A stretch of DNA of 27,653 bases from Saccoglossus kowalevskii. Taxonomy: Eukaryota > Hemichordata > Enteropneusta > Harrimaniidae. This document shows, one piece after another, positions 9,994 through 19,036 of the stretch. Made by a program: the position numbers and the translations under genes. The notes below the pieces were generated by a model, which saw only the letters and a program-made list of their open reading frames with translations, made no database searches and had not been told where the DNA came from. The DNA lies in the NCBI RefSeq assembly GCF_000003605.2, contig NW_003148771.1, positions 47,946 through 75,598 of the forward strand. The letters run 5' to 3'. Each line of letters starts with the position of its first letter. Within the stretch, counting starts at the first letter, position 1.

Positions 9994-10423
9994 TGTAATG
10001 AAATTTATTCGGGGCTCCACTACAAAAAGAACGTTACCCGGCCAAGTAATTTAGGGGCGATAAACGACGACACTTTCTACTGTGTCGCACGGTGTTTTAG
10101 CGGACACATAGCACGCACTTTCTTCTCAGGGGCATCATGGTACCGCCTCGGTTCAACCACTTCACGATGTTATCTAAATAAAACGATTCACACACGGATT
10201 TTGGATGAAAACAGAGTAGTTATATTCTCCATGAACCATCACATCAACGCCATGTTGCCCGAACAGTATTACAGAGAGTGTACATTTCAATCAAAAATGG
10301 TCATGTGATATTGTATACTCAACCCGATAGGCTAATATTTGTAATAGGCGTACATCTAATACATATATGGAGTGGAATATTCCACCACTACCTGGCGACC
10401 CGAAAGGTCTACCTAGGTTAACA
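9994..10423 (+). mobile_element. Solo LTR, 430 bp, inserted in the zinc-finger gene
   Basis: Begins TGTAATGAAATT and ends CTAGGTTAACA, so it has TG..CA ends. AATAT lies directly outside on both sides (9989-9993 and 10424-10428), the 5-bp target duplication expected of Ty3/gypsy-type insertion. It is more GC-rich than its surroundings. An AATAAA lies near 10177, and a TGGAATATTCCA palindrome and TGGCGACCCGAAAGG lie near the right end. On the minus strand, gene-like sequence resumes on both sides, which marks it as a later insertion. Confidence 0.75.
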
Positions 10424-10439
10424 AATATTGTAGTTTAAT

Positions 10440-10640
10440 AATGCAATAAAGCACAGGTTTCCATTACAATATTGTTCATCAAACTCATTGTAAGAGAACA
10501 GAAACATTCAATCAGTTTTTCCAAATTTGAGTCATTGTCAATTACATATTCTCCATGTAGTTTTTAGCTTTTTGTGTGAACTATAACAAATGTAAAATAT
10601 CTATCAGACGGTCATCAAACAGAAAAGTGCAATGAACAAA
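10440..10640 (-). CDS. Exon piece with LFDDRLIDILHLL and YVIDNDSNLEKLIECF
   Basis: Two open stretches in different frames. TFLFDDRLIDILHLL ends at a stop near 10590. It is followed one frame over by HGEYVIDNDSNLEKLIEC and LTMSLMNNIVMETC, which end shortly before the LTR. A poly-A run between them is a likely frameshift site. Placement in the same gene rests on strand, order and resemblance. Confidence 0.4.
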
Positions 10641-10944
10641 TGTATGATGAAGTCGATCATTGTACCAAGCCTGCCCAAGAAATCAGCCATTTTGAATAAA
10701 ATAAGAAAAAGTGTGTCAATAAAATAGTTCCAGGCATGACTGATTTCGGTCTAGGCATGACTGAGAAAGTATGGCTAACAGACAGATGGTCAGACAGACG
10801 AACAAATAGACAGTCGACTGACCTTAATCTAAAACACAAGTAACGATACTTGCGTTATAATTTGCATTAATTTTGCAATTCTAAATGGCAGCCAAAATAT
10901 AAAATTGTAACAACACCATAACTGCAAATGAAACAAAAAAACAA

Positions 10945-11206
10945 CAACATTTAATGGAATTTGCTAACTGCTGATACAGTAGTGGTACCAATAAAAGCAG
11001 AATTATACAAATATGTGAGAAGCATAAAAGACAACGTAAATTTGCCTTTGATAGTTTCATCCATTGTAATAATCTTGGCCTTATTTGACATCAAAAAAGA
11101 AACATCTAAAGGAGAACTGCTACTACAAAGAAAGCTATTTGTCTCTCTAGGAAATATTTTTTGCGGAGATGCTCGATTTTCTGACTTGATCAGGAAGGGT
11201 GTATGA
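10945..11206 (-). CDS. Exon piece with SENRASPQKIFPRE..ITMDETIKGK
   Basis: Open for roughly 85-90 codons on the minus strand. It could start at an acceptor ending TTCTAAAAG (just above 11206) and contains PFLIKSENRASPQKIFPRE and SNKAKIITMDETIKGK. The plus strand is also open here for 81 codons, but the minus reading fits the neighbouring exons and carries the more protein-like composition. Confidence 0.4.
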
Positions 11207-11292
11207 CAACCTTTTAGAATCCAACCAATAGTTAACCATTCATTTTTATTAAATTATGTTAGGTGGATATATTGATTTTAGTTCTACACAGC

Positions 11293-11805
11293 CTGCGTAA
11301 CATCTTCCTCTGTGAGTGGGCGACCAATTGATTCATCAGTGTTTTCTTCATCCTGAGTATCACCATTACATAACCTTACATAATCAGTTGTATAAAGTTC
11401 ATAAAAAACCACCTTGCCAGTGCTTTATGTGCACATCCCTTTTTCCAGCACTACAATTACACTTCCAAATGCCTTCGTTTTTGTTGAAATATACGATTAT
11501 AAGTTGAAGGCGAGAGTAGTAAGATATGTCCTGGGCATAAGCACAGAAGAACAAAAGTGATTTACTGAGGTCATGAAACAGAGGGTAAACAACAGACCGA
11601 GTCTTATTAGCATCACGAAAAAATTTGGCTGTTTGACATTTGCTCTCTTTCGAAAATAAGGATGATACGTATTGACAAGTAGATTATTTTTTCCTGCAGC
11701 CTTGATACAAGCATCATGTTCATAAAAGAGATGGCAATATTGTGTGTCAAATTCTTCACCTGTGGAAACGTGTGTTCAAGTTCTTTCGAGTTTCTTTAAT
11801 AGAAC
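11293..11805 (-). CDS. Exon with a SWIM-like zinc-binding block
   Basis: An acceptor, CTTATTTTGCAG, opens the exon at 11805. Protein-like readings follow in shifting frames: CHLFYEHDACIKAAGK, VNTYHPYFRKRANVKQPNFF, then SVVYPLFHDLSKSLLFFCAY and WKCNCSAGKRDVHIKHW. After a stop and frame change comes YELYTTDYVRLCNGD with an acidic tail ending LTEEDVTQAV and a stop near 11293. The C-x-C ... H-x-x-H arrangement resembles a SWIM finger, though one expected Cys is not in its usual place. A T-run frameshift lies near 11620. This exon is also missing 78 bp relative to its duplicate at 12048-12517. Confidence 0.45.
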
Positions 11806-12047
11806 CTGCAAAATAAGAATAAGGTTGCCTCAGAATTGATTTTGTTTCATTCAATCAATCAATCAATAAATAAATATAAATTATGTGACAGACATACTGA
11901 ACATTCAATAATAAGAACATCCCAACCCCGTCCCACCATTTCCACCCATAACAAAATTATTTTCAGCAACATATACATTTTTCAAAATACTGTAGTTTTC
12001 AAATATTATAAACATTATGTAAATAGTAGTCATCATGTTAACCTTCT
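11650..12047 (+). repeat. Tandem duplication, copy A (398 bp)
   Basis: Starts TCGAAAATAAGGATGATACG and ends ATGTTAACCTTCT, and is followed directly by copy B. Apart from a 78-bp deletion and a few substitutions the two copies are nearly identical, so the duplication is recent. It covers the 5' part of the SWIM-like exon and its upstream intron, and includes a (CAAT)n/(AAAT)n tract whose length differs between copies. Confidence 0.9.
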
Positions 12048-12517
12048 TCGAAAATAAGGATGATACGTATTGACAAGTACATTATTTTTTTCCTGCAGCC
12101 TTGATACAAGCATCATGTTCATAAAAGAGATGGCAATCTTGTGTGTCAACTTCTTCACCTGTGGAAACGTGTGTTCAAGTTCTTTCTCAATATTACCATA
12201 CCACAAGTGGAACACATCATCTTTGGTGTAATCACTCTTGGTAATGGGCAACTTTCTTTTTTTCGAGTTTCTTTAATAGAACCTGCAAAATAAGAATAAG
12301 ATTGCCTCAGAATTTATTTGGTTTCATTCAATCAATAAATAAATATAAATTATGTGACAGACATTCTGAACATTCAATAATAAGAACATCCCAACCCCGT
12401 CCCACCATTTCCACCCATAACAAAATTATTTTCAGCAACATATACATTTTTCAAAATACTGTAGTTCTCAAATATTATAAACATTATGTAAATAGTAGTC
12501 ATCATGTTAACCTTCTT
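12048..12517 (+). repeat. Tandem duplication, copy B (470 bp), with the longer exon
   Basis: Same unit as copy A but retaining 12186-12263, the 78 bp missing there. On the minus strand it carries an acceptor at 12283-12290 (TTTTGCAG) and a reading with CSTCGMVILRKNLNTRFH. An alternative frame reads LPITKSDYTKDDVFHLWYGN. The exon is cut off at the junction near 12048, where it meets intron sequence of copy A. Confidence 0.85.
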
Positions 12518-15024
12518 TATTGGTATCATTAAAGTTATGAATATGATCTCCATGATTTTGTCTATAACTAATGTTTATAGAATAGAGATTGAAGACATCT
12601 CTAAACTCATCAATACTAAAAGTGATTATAATATTCTACACTATACTCAATACAGTTATAAATATTCATAGACATTCAGAGTCAAGGATGACATGGTGAT
12701 GAATTGGGAGATCATTTTAATTTACGTCAGCATTATCTGATGTTCTCACTCACTTTCTTTCCAATTTGAAATATTTCAATTTCACTGCTCTGTACTTTGA
12801 AATAGAACCAGGAAGATGTACACTAAATTTGGAACATTTTGAAAATGTTTGCCAGCACAATGGACAATGCCAATGACGAAGAGCACTTGCACAAAAACAA
12901 AACGCATGCAAAATTAACAAAACTAAGATTAATTAATTTTCAAACATAGGTGCAGAGGGCAGATTAATTTCAAACTTCCTAGATACTTCTTTAATTAATG
13001 AACATATTTGTTTATTAATATCCCACACACGAGAAGCAACAAAGTCAATTTACATAAACGTGTTAAAAATCTCTTAATTATTAGTCTGAAGTGAATAAAC
13101 GTTACACTTGCCTTGAAACTCCAGTCTTGAACCCCAGTCTACACTGTTCAAATGTTTTTTTTCAGTAAATATTTGTCATTTTTTACGAGAGCAATGTTCA
13201 TCGTCATTCCATCAATGTAATTATGTCAGTATATCATCCAGTCTTGTGACAACACTTGGTAAAATTGCATCTACATTTAGGGAAAGAATTATATTAATTA
13301 CTTGCCAAAACTACATTATATGCAATTGCGCTAACTCGGACAGACAATGTAAATGCCAGAGGTGAGAGCTGCGTTTTCACGTGTCTAGTCCCTGTGCACA
13401 TTACATAAAATGTTGTGTAATAACTAATACACGAATTAATTGAAATAGTTTCAGTTATCGATATACTCAATACTCACTGCGCACATTTCCAGCGAGATTC
13501 ATTTGCTTTAGTAACGCTATGCCATGACAGCTGCATGACGACACTAATACGATATTTCCCAGAGCTCATTTAGTTTTGGCGTAGTTATGACGCGAATATA
13601 CGCAGGCGCGTGGTTGTACATCAAACAACCAATCAGAAAACAATGCATACGAGACTGATCGCGCTCTATTGAACCGCTCTTTTGTGAACCGGCTGTCTCG
13701 TAGCACGTCTGCAGCCACAGCTCTATGACGGGACGGACACTGTCCAACGAGACGAGATCATTTTGTTGCATGACATTCGCTTAAATGGATTAAGGCTTTC
13801 TACTGTGTGTTGACTGTAATTTATATCTTTTGTGATTATTTTGTAGATTAAGCCTGGAAACACCATTACGTTGATTATTTCACAGTAATACCTTTTTTTC
13901 GCCATTCCGAGTTTTAATAGGGTAAGGATACATTTAATAATATGAAGCATTCTCAAAATATCGGACCACAGCCAAATATACCAGCGTTCGGGTATGAAAG
14001 GCATCGTTTTTTAAAAATTACTGCCCGGGAGGCCAGTAATCCACTATTTGAAAAACATTTCTTGCTTGAAACTAATTTCAAGAAAAATATATGAATCATG
14101 GTAAAATGGACATATCATTGCCACATATCACACATTGCATGCAATACTAGTATATTAAAAATAGCTTTGATTCCTGAAAATATCAAACATTCCAGACGAC
14201 GTACCTGCACTTTATGCATTTTCTTAAAAAATATCCTAATTTATTCATGACGTGACAGTTTCTGTGATAATGAATATTCATTAATTTGTGGTTTAATACA
14301 TTCTAAAAAGGGCAATATATTAATTTTGTGGGCAAGAGTTAGAAAGGGGAAGTTAGCAATCCTTAGGGGGTCATTACAAAGAAAGGGACCCATTTTGAGA
14401 GCGACAATGTAGTAACTGTTGGTGTGCATGCAAATAACCCTGATCGTACTACGACAGCTTTGACTGGCTTCCATTGGAGGTGATATCTTGTGTACTGTTA
14501 TTGGGCTGACGTGAGTTCTTTAGTTCCCATATCTCGCAACATGTCGACAACTTGCAGCCTGGCAGCTTCCAGTGGTATACTACTTTCATGTAGGAGGAGG
14601 CCCGATATCGTGCTAAACAAAGCCACAATTTTCTTTGTTATCTTGGTGCATAGATTTCAAGCTGTATTGCATTTCACTAAAAAAAATTCCATGCATTTTT
14701 TACTTCAAAGGCATTTTAACACTGAAGTAAACAGTTGATGATAGCTGATAGCTTTGCAATGCATTGGGTAACAACCACTGTTGTTGCTGTCACCGATAAC
14801 TACATCAATAACTAACTTTTCAGTGTCAAAATACACAAACGTAAAATAAAATAATTAAAAAAAAACTTGAAATTACAGAGAACTCGGCAACGAGAGGTTG
14901 TTTTTAAACACCGCCGAAAAATCAAGAACTGCAATGCCATCTTGGTTATATCACGGGGAAAATCTTCTCTCTCTGGGGTTCTCCACACTTGTCAGGGGGG
15001 AATCTCGTCTCGTCTCTCTATATC
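12518..15024. other. Non-coding interval
   Basis: Frames of up to 93 codons occur on both strands but none looks protein-like or splice-bounded. The only standout is a CpG-containing, less AT-rich patch at 13560-13750 with a strong CCAAT box. A near-palindrome AATGAATATTCATT lies at about 14270-14283. Sequence just left of 15025 is rich in CGAGA/TCTCG repeats and may be internal sequence of the LTR-like element that follows. Confidence 0.4.
13629..13636 (+). promoter_or_regulatory. CCAAT box in a CpG-richer patch
   Basis: AACCAATCAGAAAA matches the extended NF-Y binding consensus. It sits in the least AT-rich part of the interval and could belong to a promoter reading toward the zinc-finger gene (minus) or rightward. 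No TATA box or first exon is identified. Confidence 0.25.
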
Positions 15025-15620
15025 TCGTCCCCTTGAGGTACGGAATCGGGAAAGTCACTTATACTTTACAGTCAAATAAGACACACACAACGAAATACGT
15101 TTCAGCTCTCGTCTTAGTCGGTCAATCGAGCACTCTATAAGACACAGCGCCTTGGGGAAAAGTCCCCAAGACTATCGCAAGGCTGACCCAAGACTCTCTT
15201 AGACTGCGTCAACACTCGCCCCAAGGCTCTCCAGGACTGCCCTAGACTTAGACTGCGTCTATCGTGCTCTGCTCCCCAAGACCAACTCAAACTCTCTTTA
15301 TTCATTTTCAAAACTCTATCCAATTACAAAGCAGTAAAAAGACTCTAGGGCGTAACCTTCAATCATAAAGCCAATTACACTAAGCACTGAATACGTCACA
15401 TCTTTTGATTAATCGTTCACTACATTAATAACTATGGATATAAACTGTCAGAATGAGTAGTCTAAATAGCGGTGGTTATCTGGTAATTAGTTCCAAATCA
15501 CTGAGCCAAGTTCCGTCCAAAACTTCAAATAGGCCTGAACGATGACAGACATAACACAGCAATTCGCTAATAATCAACTAATTAAGTCAGTCAACAGATA
15601 CGCAAAATAAATTCATGACA
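15025..15620 (-). mobile_element. LTR-like repeat, copy 1 (596 bp)
   Basis: About 90% or more identical by eye to 24276-24876, same orientation, with small indels. Read on the minus strand it starts TGTCATGAATTT, carries an AATAAAGAGAG polyadenylation-type signal about mid-length, and ends near CAAGGGGACGA. No target duplication is visible here. Minus-strand sequence past 15025 continues as GATATAGAGAGACGAGACG, so this copy may be a 5' LTR attached to a fragment of internal sequence. A TG start with no CA end is unusual, so the LTR label is tentative; that it is a dispersed repeat is certain. Confidence 0.65.
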
Positions 15621-16039
15621 GTTACCTTAATCGGAAACCCCCTTGCACCAGTAGCGATGTTTCAAAGTATGTTGTATGGCCATGCTCGGCGACCTTTGGT
15701 ACTAAGGCACTCGAATGCCGGACTTTTAGACCAGCGCGGACGTTTCGACCCATGGTTCTCTTGTAAAATAAACGATCTCAGTATTTAAAATTAGCGTTAG
15801 TAATGTTGCCGCAATTAATGAAGCCATACAGAAATATTTCCCAATCAGATCAAGCAAACAGATCAAGTTATGTTGATAGTACTCTTCTTAGTATGTGGGC
15901 CGTTCCAAGGATGCTGATGTTTTGGAGTTCCAAGATGTTAATATCTCCAGGATTTTGCTGGTGTATATTTCCAGACCCGTCTTTATGAGTCATAGTGCCC
16001 GATCACTATTGGCACTGTCCCAGTTGTCATTCCCTACAC

Positions 16040-16465
16040 TTAAATTTCAAGGTCTTTGTACTTGGACAACTTTTCAGCCAGTTTCACAGATGCATTTCTA
16101 TCTATCGTGTCAATGAGGATGCACATTTTATGATTCTTGTCCTTGATAACTATGTCTGGTCTGTTGGCACTTATTTCTTTATCTGTTTTTATTGGCATAT
16201 CCCACAGAACTGTTACTTCCTCACTCTCATTTACTGTATCTGTTTGGTGTTCATACCACTTGCCCCCAGTCTTGGTCTTATAATGTCTGCAGATCATCCA
16301 GTGCACGTATGCAGCTGCCCTGTTGTGTCTTTGAATGTGTTCTGTCTTTGCTAATTCGGGACAGCCAGATAGAATATGATCGATGCTCTCCTCATATCTG
16401 CCACATATTCTGCTCTGGGCGTCTGTGATATATTTGATGATACGGTGATGATATGATAGTTGCAA
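16040..16465 (-). pseudogene. Zinc knuckle and restriction-like endonuclease fragment
   Basis: Open for 141 codons. SRICGRYEESIDHILSGCPE is a C-x-x..H-x4-C type knuckle with one Cys of the usual pair missing (CGR rather than CxxC). RPDIVIKDKNHKMCILIDT followed by KLAEKLSKYKDLEI matches the PD-(D/E)xK nuclease of R2-type retrotransposons, with RPD and the later Asp present. A shift near 16040 separates it from the C-terminus that ends at 15868. Confidence 0.8.
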
Positions 16466-16859
16466 GGCTCTGGTGTTGTGCTGTAAAAAGTCCTCCTGTT
16501 TCTGCTTTCAGTCCACCACTTCACAGCCATTGATTGGTCGTGTTGGTCAATATCTTCTTCTTCCAATCTCTTTGGATTCTTAGTAGGTAAAGGCGGTCCA
16601 CATCAGATTTTGGGTGGTACATTCTTTCTGTAGTTAGGAGTTTGCGTGTTTTGGTATCTAACTTCTTGATCTAACTTATTTTCGAGTTAATAATGTTAAT
16701 GCTGTAAGTTAAAACTGGTATGGCTAGGATGTTTATAGCGTCAAAGCTGTTGGTAGCTTTGGGTTCACTACTTAAACTCATCCTAATCCGTCTGTAATAT
16801 TCTTTCCTGACTTTTCTTTTATGGAAGAGTATTGTATGCCATCTCCTTCATTAATCGGA

Positions 16860-17345
16860 TTATCTAGGGATTATTCCTAGATACTTGTAGGTTCCTTCCT
16901 GTTCTAGGTATTTGATTGTTGTGTCAGTGTCAATAGTTATGCTGTCGGTTTGGGCCAATCTCCTTTGTTTGAAAATTGCTTTGGCACACTTTTCTAGACC
17001 GAAAATGTTGATGTCATCACTAAAAGTCTCAACTATGTGCAGGAACCCGGTTAGTTGATTGTTGTCTTTGGCAAAGGTTTTGAGATCATCCATGTAAAAT
17101 AGATGGTTAATTTTCCCTTTCTGGAAGTCATATCCGTATGTGCTGTTGTTGAGCATTGAACTGAGGGGAGCAAGGGCATGGCAGAAGAGCAGGGGTGATA
17201 ATGAATCTCTTTGGAATATTCCGCTTGTGATGTTTACTGAACGTGATTCCAGTGACCCTTCAGCATGATACAAATGTAAGGTGGTTTTCCATGTCTTCAT
17301 GCTCTCAGGGATGAACTTTGTGACGGTAGCGCATATTTTGTACAT
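16860..17345 (-). pseudogene. Reverse transcriptase fragment of the restriction-endonuclease LINE
   Basis: Open for 161 codons. It contains GIFQRDSLSPLLFCHALAPL (substrate-binding region, with Arg where Gly is usual) and INHLFYMDDLKTFAKDNN, with the catalytic YMDD at 17085-17096 intact. GLEKCAKAIFK and YLEQEGTYKYLGI follow. Frame changes on both sides cut it from the rest of the polyprotein. Confidence 0.85.
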
Positions 17346-17456
17346 TGCAAGTGTCTTAGTGACCCAGCTGTGGGGCAGGCGATCAAATGTTTTGTTTGTT
17401 TTTTGTTGTCAATCCATGCTGTTGATGATGATTATTATTATTATTAGTGTATTACG

Positions 17457-17976
17457 CATACTGCTGTTCACAGAAATATTTAATATGTAGTCTAATACGT
17501 GATGTCAGCATACAGTTGTTTACAGAAATATTTAACACATAGTTCATTACGTGATGTCGGCATACAGTTGTTCACAGAAATATTTAATACGTAGTATATT
17601 ACGTGATGTCGGTATACTGTTGTTCACAGAAATATTTAATACATAGTCTATTACGTGATGTCGGTATACAGTTGCTCACAGAAATATTTAATACATAGTC
17701 TATTACATGATGTCGGTATACAGTTGTTCACAGAAATATTTAACAAATAGTCTATTACGTGATGTCGGCATACAGTTGTTCACAGAAATATTTAACAAAT
17801 AGTCTATTATGTGATGTCGGTATACAGTTGCTCACAGAAATATTTAATACATAGTCTATTACGTGATATCGGCATACAGTTGTTCACAGAAATATTTAAT
17901 ACATAGGATATTGTGTGATGTCGACATACATTTGTTTACAGAAATATTTAATACATAGTATATTACGTGGTGATCG
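17457..17976 (+). repeat. Satellite array: ten 52-bp units, exact period
   Basis: CAGAAATATTTAA (or near form) starts at 17471, 17523, 17575, 17627, 17679, 17731, 17783, 17835, 17887 and 17939, exactly 52 bp apart with no indel. Each unit also holds a TATTACGTGATGTCGG-type block with point changes. A partial unit may precede it from 17446. The unit is non-coding. The array starts beside an ATT microsatellite at the broken end of the LINE and ends abruptly at 17976. Confidence 0.95.
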
Positions 17977-19026
17977 CGAAAAACTGCGTCGTATGAACTA
18001 TGTTTTAAAGATTTGAAGGAAAATAAATTTAGACTCAACCAACCCAATGTCGATCGATGTGCTTATATAAATGTATGAATATCTCATCGGCTTTAGGTAA
18101 TTCATTGTGGCCCATTGTGCTCTGAGGGGTTCCAACAAGGGAGATAATATTATCCCCGAGTTGTCCAAATAACAGAAGGATTCACGTAGTTATGTAGTGA
18201 TTTTTAAAATATTTGTAATTGTTTGATAATTGTGCCATTTTAATTATTATTGCCTTTTCTGTTGGTGAAGTAAATTACTCAAGAACATGATAATTACATG
18301 TTCCTAAAAGGTACTGTTTTGTATGTAATTGTTACATTTAAAACATCTTGCCAAGGGCTATTGACCCAGTTTCCAATGACAGGATTACGAGTTTTCTCCA
18401 TTCACAAATATACTAATATTTGTATTTTCATATTCCACATTCCCTTCAAATAATACTGCCACATTTATTATATTGGTAGGTTCAAATAATCTATGAATGA
18501 CGGTCAGAAGCTGCAATGATTATGCGTCGTATGGATCAACAAAACAGCACACTGGGCAACTAAAAACTTAATAAAACTAATATAACAGCACATTTCCGGT
18601 CGAATGAAAATGTAATCAACCCACATAAATGTCCAATACACTAGGAATCATACAATTATATGGATTAAATAAATAGAATAATAAACGTAAGTATACGAAG
18701 CAACAAATCGTGAAATGTCAGCTATAGTCGTGTTTTTCGATGATTATCTCACACTTTGTATATATATTTGTATAAATATATGAAACACGACCTGACCTTG
18801 GTGAGAAGAAAATTGTACTGTTGTTCTACTAATTCAAAAATAGGGGAGATACATCGAGAAAACTTCATGAAACGGGGAAGGAGCCATATTCAGATAAATT
18901 GCTCAAGTGCTCAAACTGGCGTGGATATTAATCAAATATATTGATCCTGATTGCCTGACAGGGCTATGAGTATAATATTACCAGATACATAAAAGTGTAT
19001 AATACGTATATCTCACTCTATTTCCC
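17977..19026. other. Non-coding interval upstream of the second synthetase copy
   Basis: No gene is recognised. It contains the near-palindrome GGGAGATAATATTATCCCC at 18139-18157. By analogy with the left copy, the untranslated first exon and promoter of the second synthetase copy should lie here, but I cannot locate them. Confidence 0.4.
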
Positions 19027-19028
19027 AG
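19015..19028 (+). promoter_or_regulatory. Splice acceptor upstream of the second synthetase start
   Basis: CTCTATTTCCCAG ends in AG at 19027-19028, followed by ATACCAAC and ATG at 19037. It is the same signal as ahead of the left copy. It shows that the in-frame ATG at 18995 lies in intron sequence and is not the start. Confidence 0.6.
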
Positions 19029-19036
19029 ATACCAAC

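Larger units (their letters stand above)
8740..12282 (-). pseudogene. Damaged SWIM/zinc-finger protein gene, several exons (HMGXB3-like family, tentative)
   Basis: A series of minus-strand exon-like pieces runs 5' to 3' from 12282 to 8740. In order they hold a CxxC block (CSTCGMVILRK), CHLFYEHDACIK, a SWIM-like Cys/His block (WKCNCSAGKRDVHIKHW), SENRASPQKIFPRE..ITMDETIKGK, LFDDRLIDILHLL, HFEALTDHYYKFSCVLC, VNINEFWIKVKKLL and a conserved C-terminal pair of exons. This order resembles the large family of SWIM/HMGXB3-like proteins common in molluscs and cnidarians, which are probably linked to mobile elements; that link is from memory. Several exons have good splice sites in compatible phase. 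Frameshifts in A/T runs, an in-frame stop, a tandem duplication of one exon and an LTR inserted at 9994 argue that the gene is dead. Function is unknown. Confidence 0.5.
15868..17430 (-). mobile_element. 5'-truncated non-LTR retrotransposon with restriction-like endonuclease (R2/R4/Dong-like)
   Basis: From about 17430 down to the stop at 15868 the minus strand carries the second half of a single-ORF retrotransposon in broken frames. It shows reverse transcriptase with an intact YMDD box, then a Cys/His knuckle, a restriction-like endonuclease and a C-terminal LQNISILGTAHILRRVL end. Such elements nick a target and prime reverse transcription there. The 5' part is missing and the truncation point abuts an ATT-rich microsatellite and a 52-bp satellite. 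Several frameshifts make it inactive. Confidence 0.85.

Noticed and set aside
10961..11206. Plus-strand 81-codon frame
   Set aside because: It lies opposite a minus-strand frame that fits the neighbouring zinc-finger exons better. It cannot be excluded, but has no motif.
14867..15323. Three overlapping frames of 62-80 codons on both strands
   Set aside because: They lie in or next to the LTR-like repeat. Their readings break at indels between the two copies, so they are chance frames.
15650..15750. Possible tRNA-like segment around CACTCGAATGCCGG
   Set aside because: No cloverleaf could be formed, and the A-box and B-box sequences do not match the consensus.
15803..16428. Plus-strand frames of 61-119 codons
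   Set aside because: They are antisense to the restriction-endonuclease LINE, whose minus-strand reading has clear motifs.
18995..19036. Longer N-terminus for the second synthetase copy from an ATG at 18995
   Set aside because: A splice acceptor (CTCTATTTCCCAG) lies between this ATG and the conserved start at 19037. The left copy begins at the equivalent later ATG.
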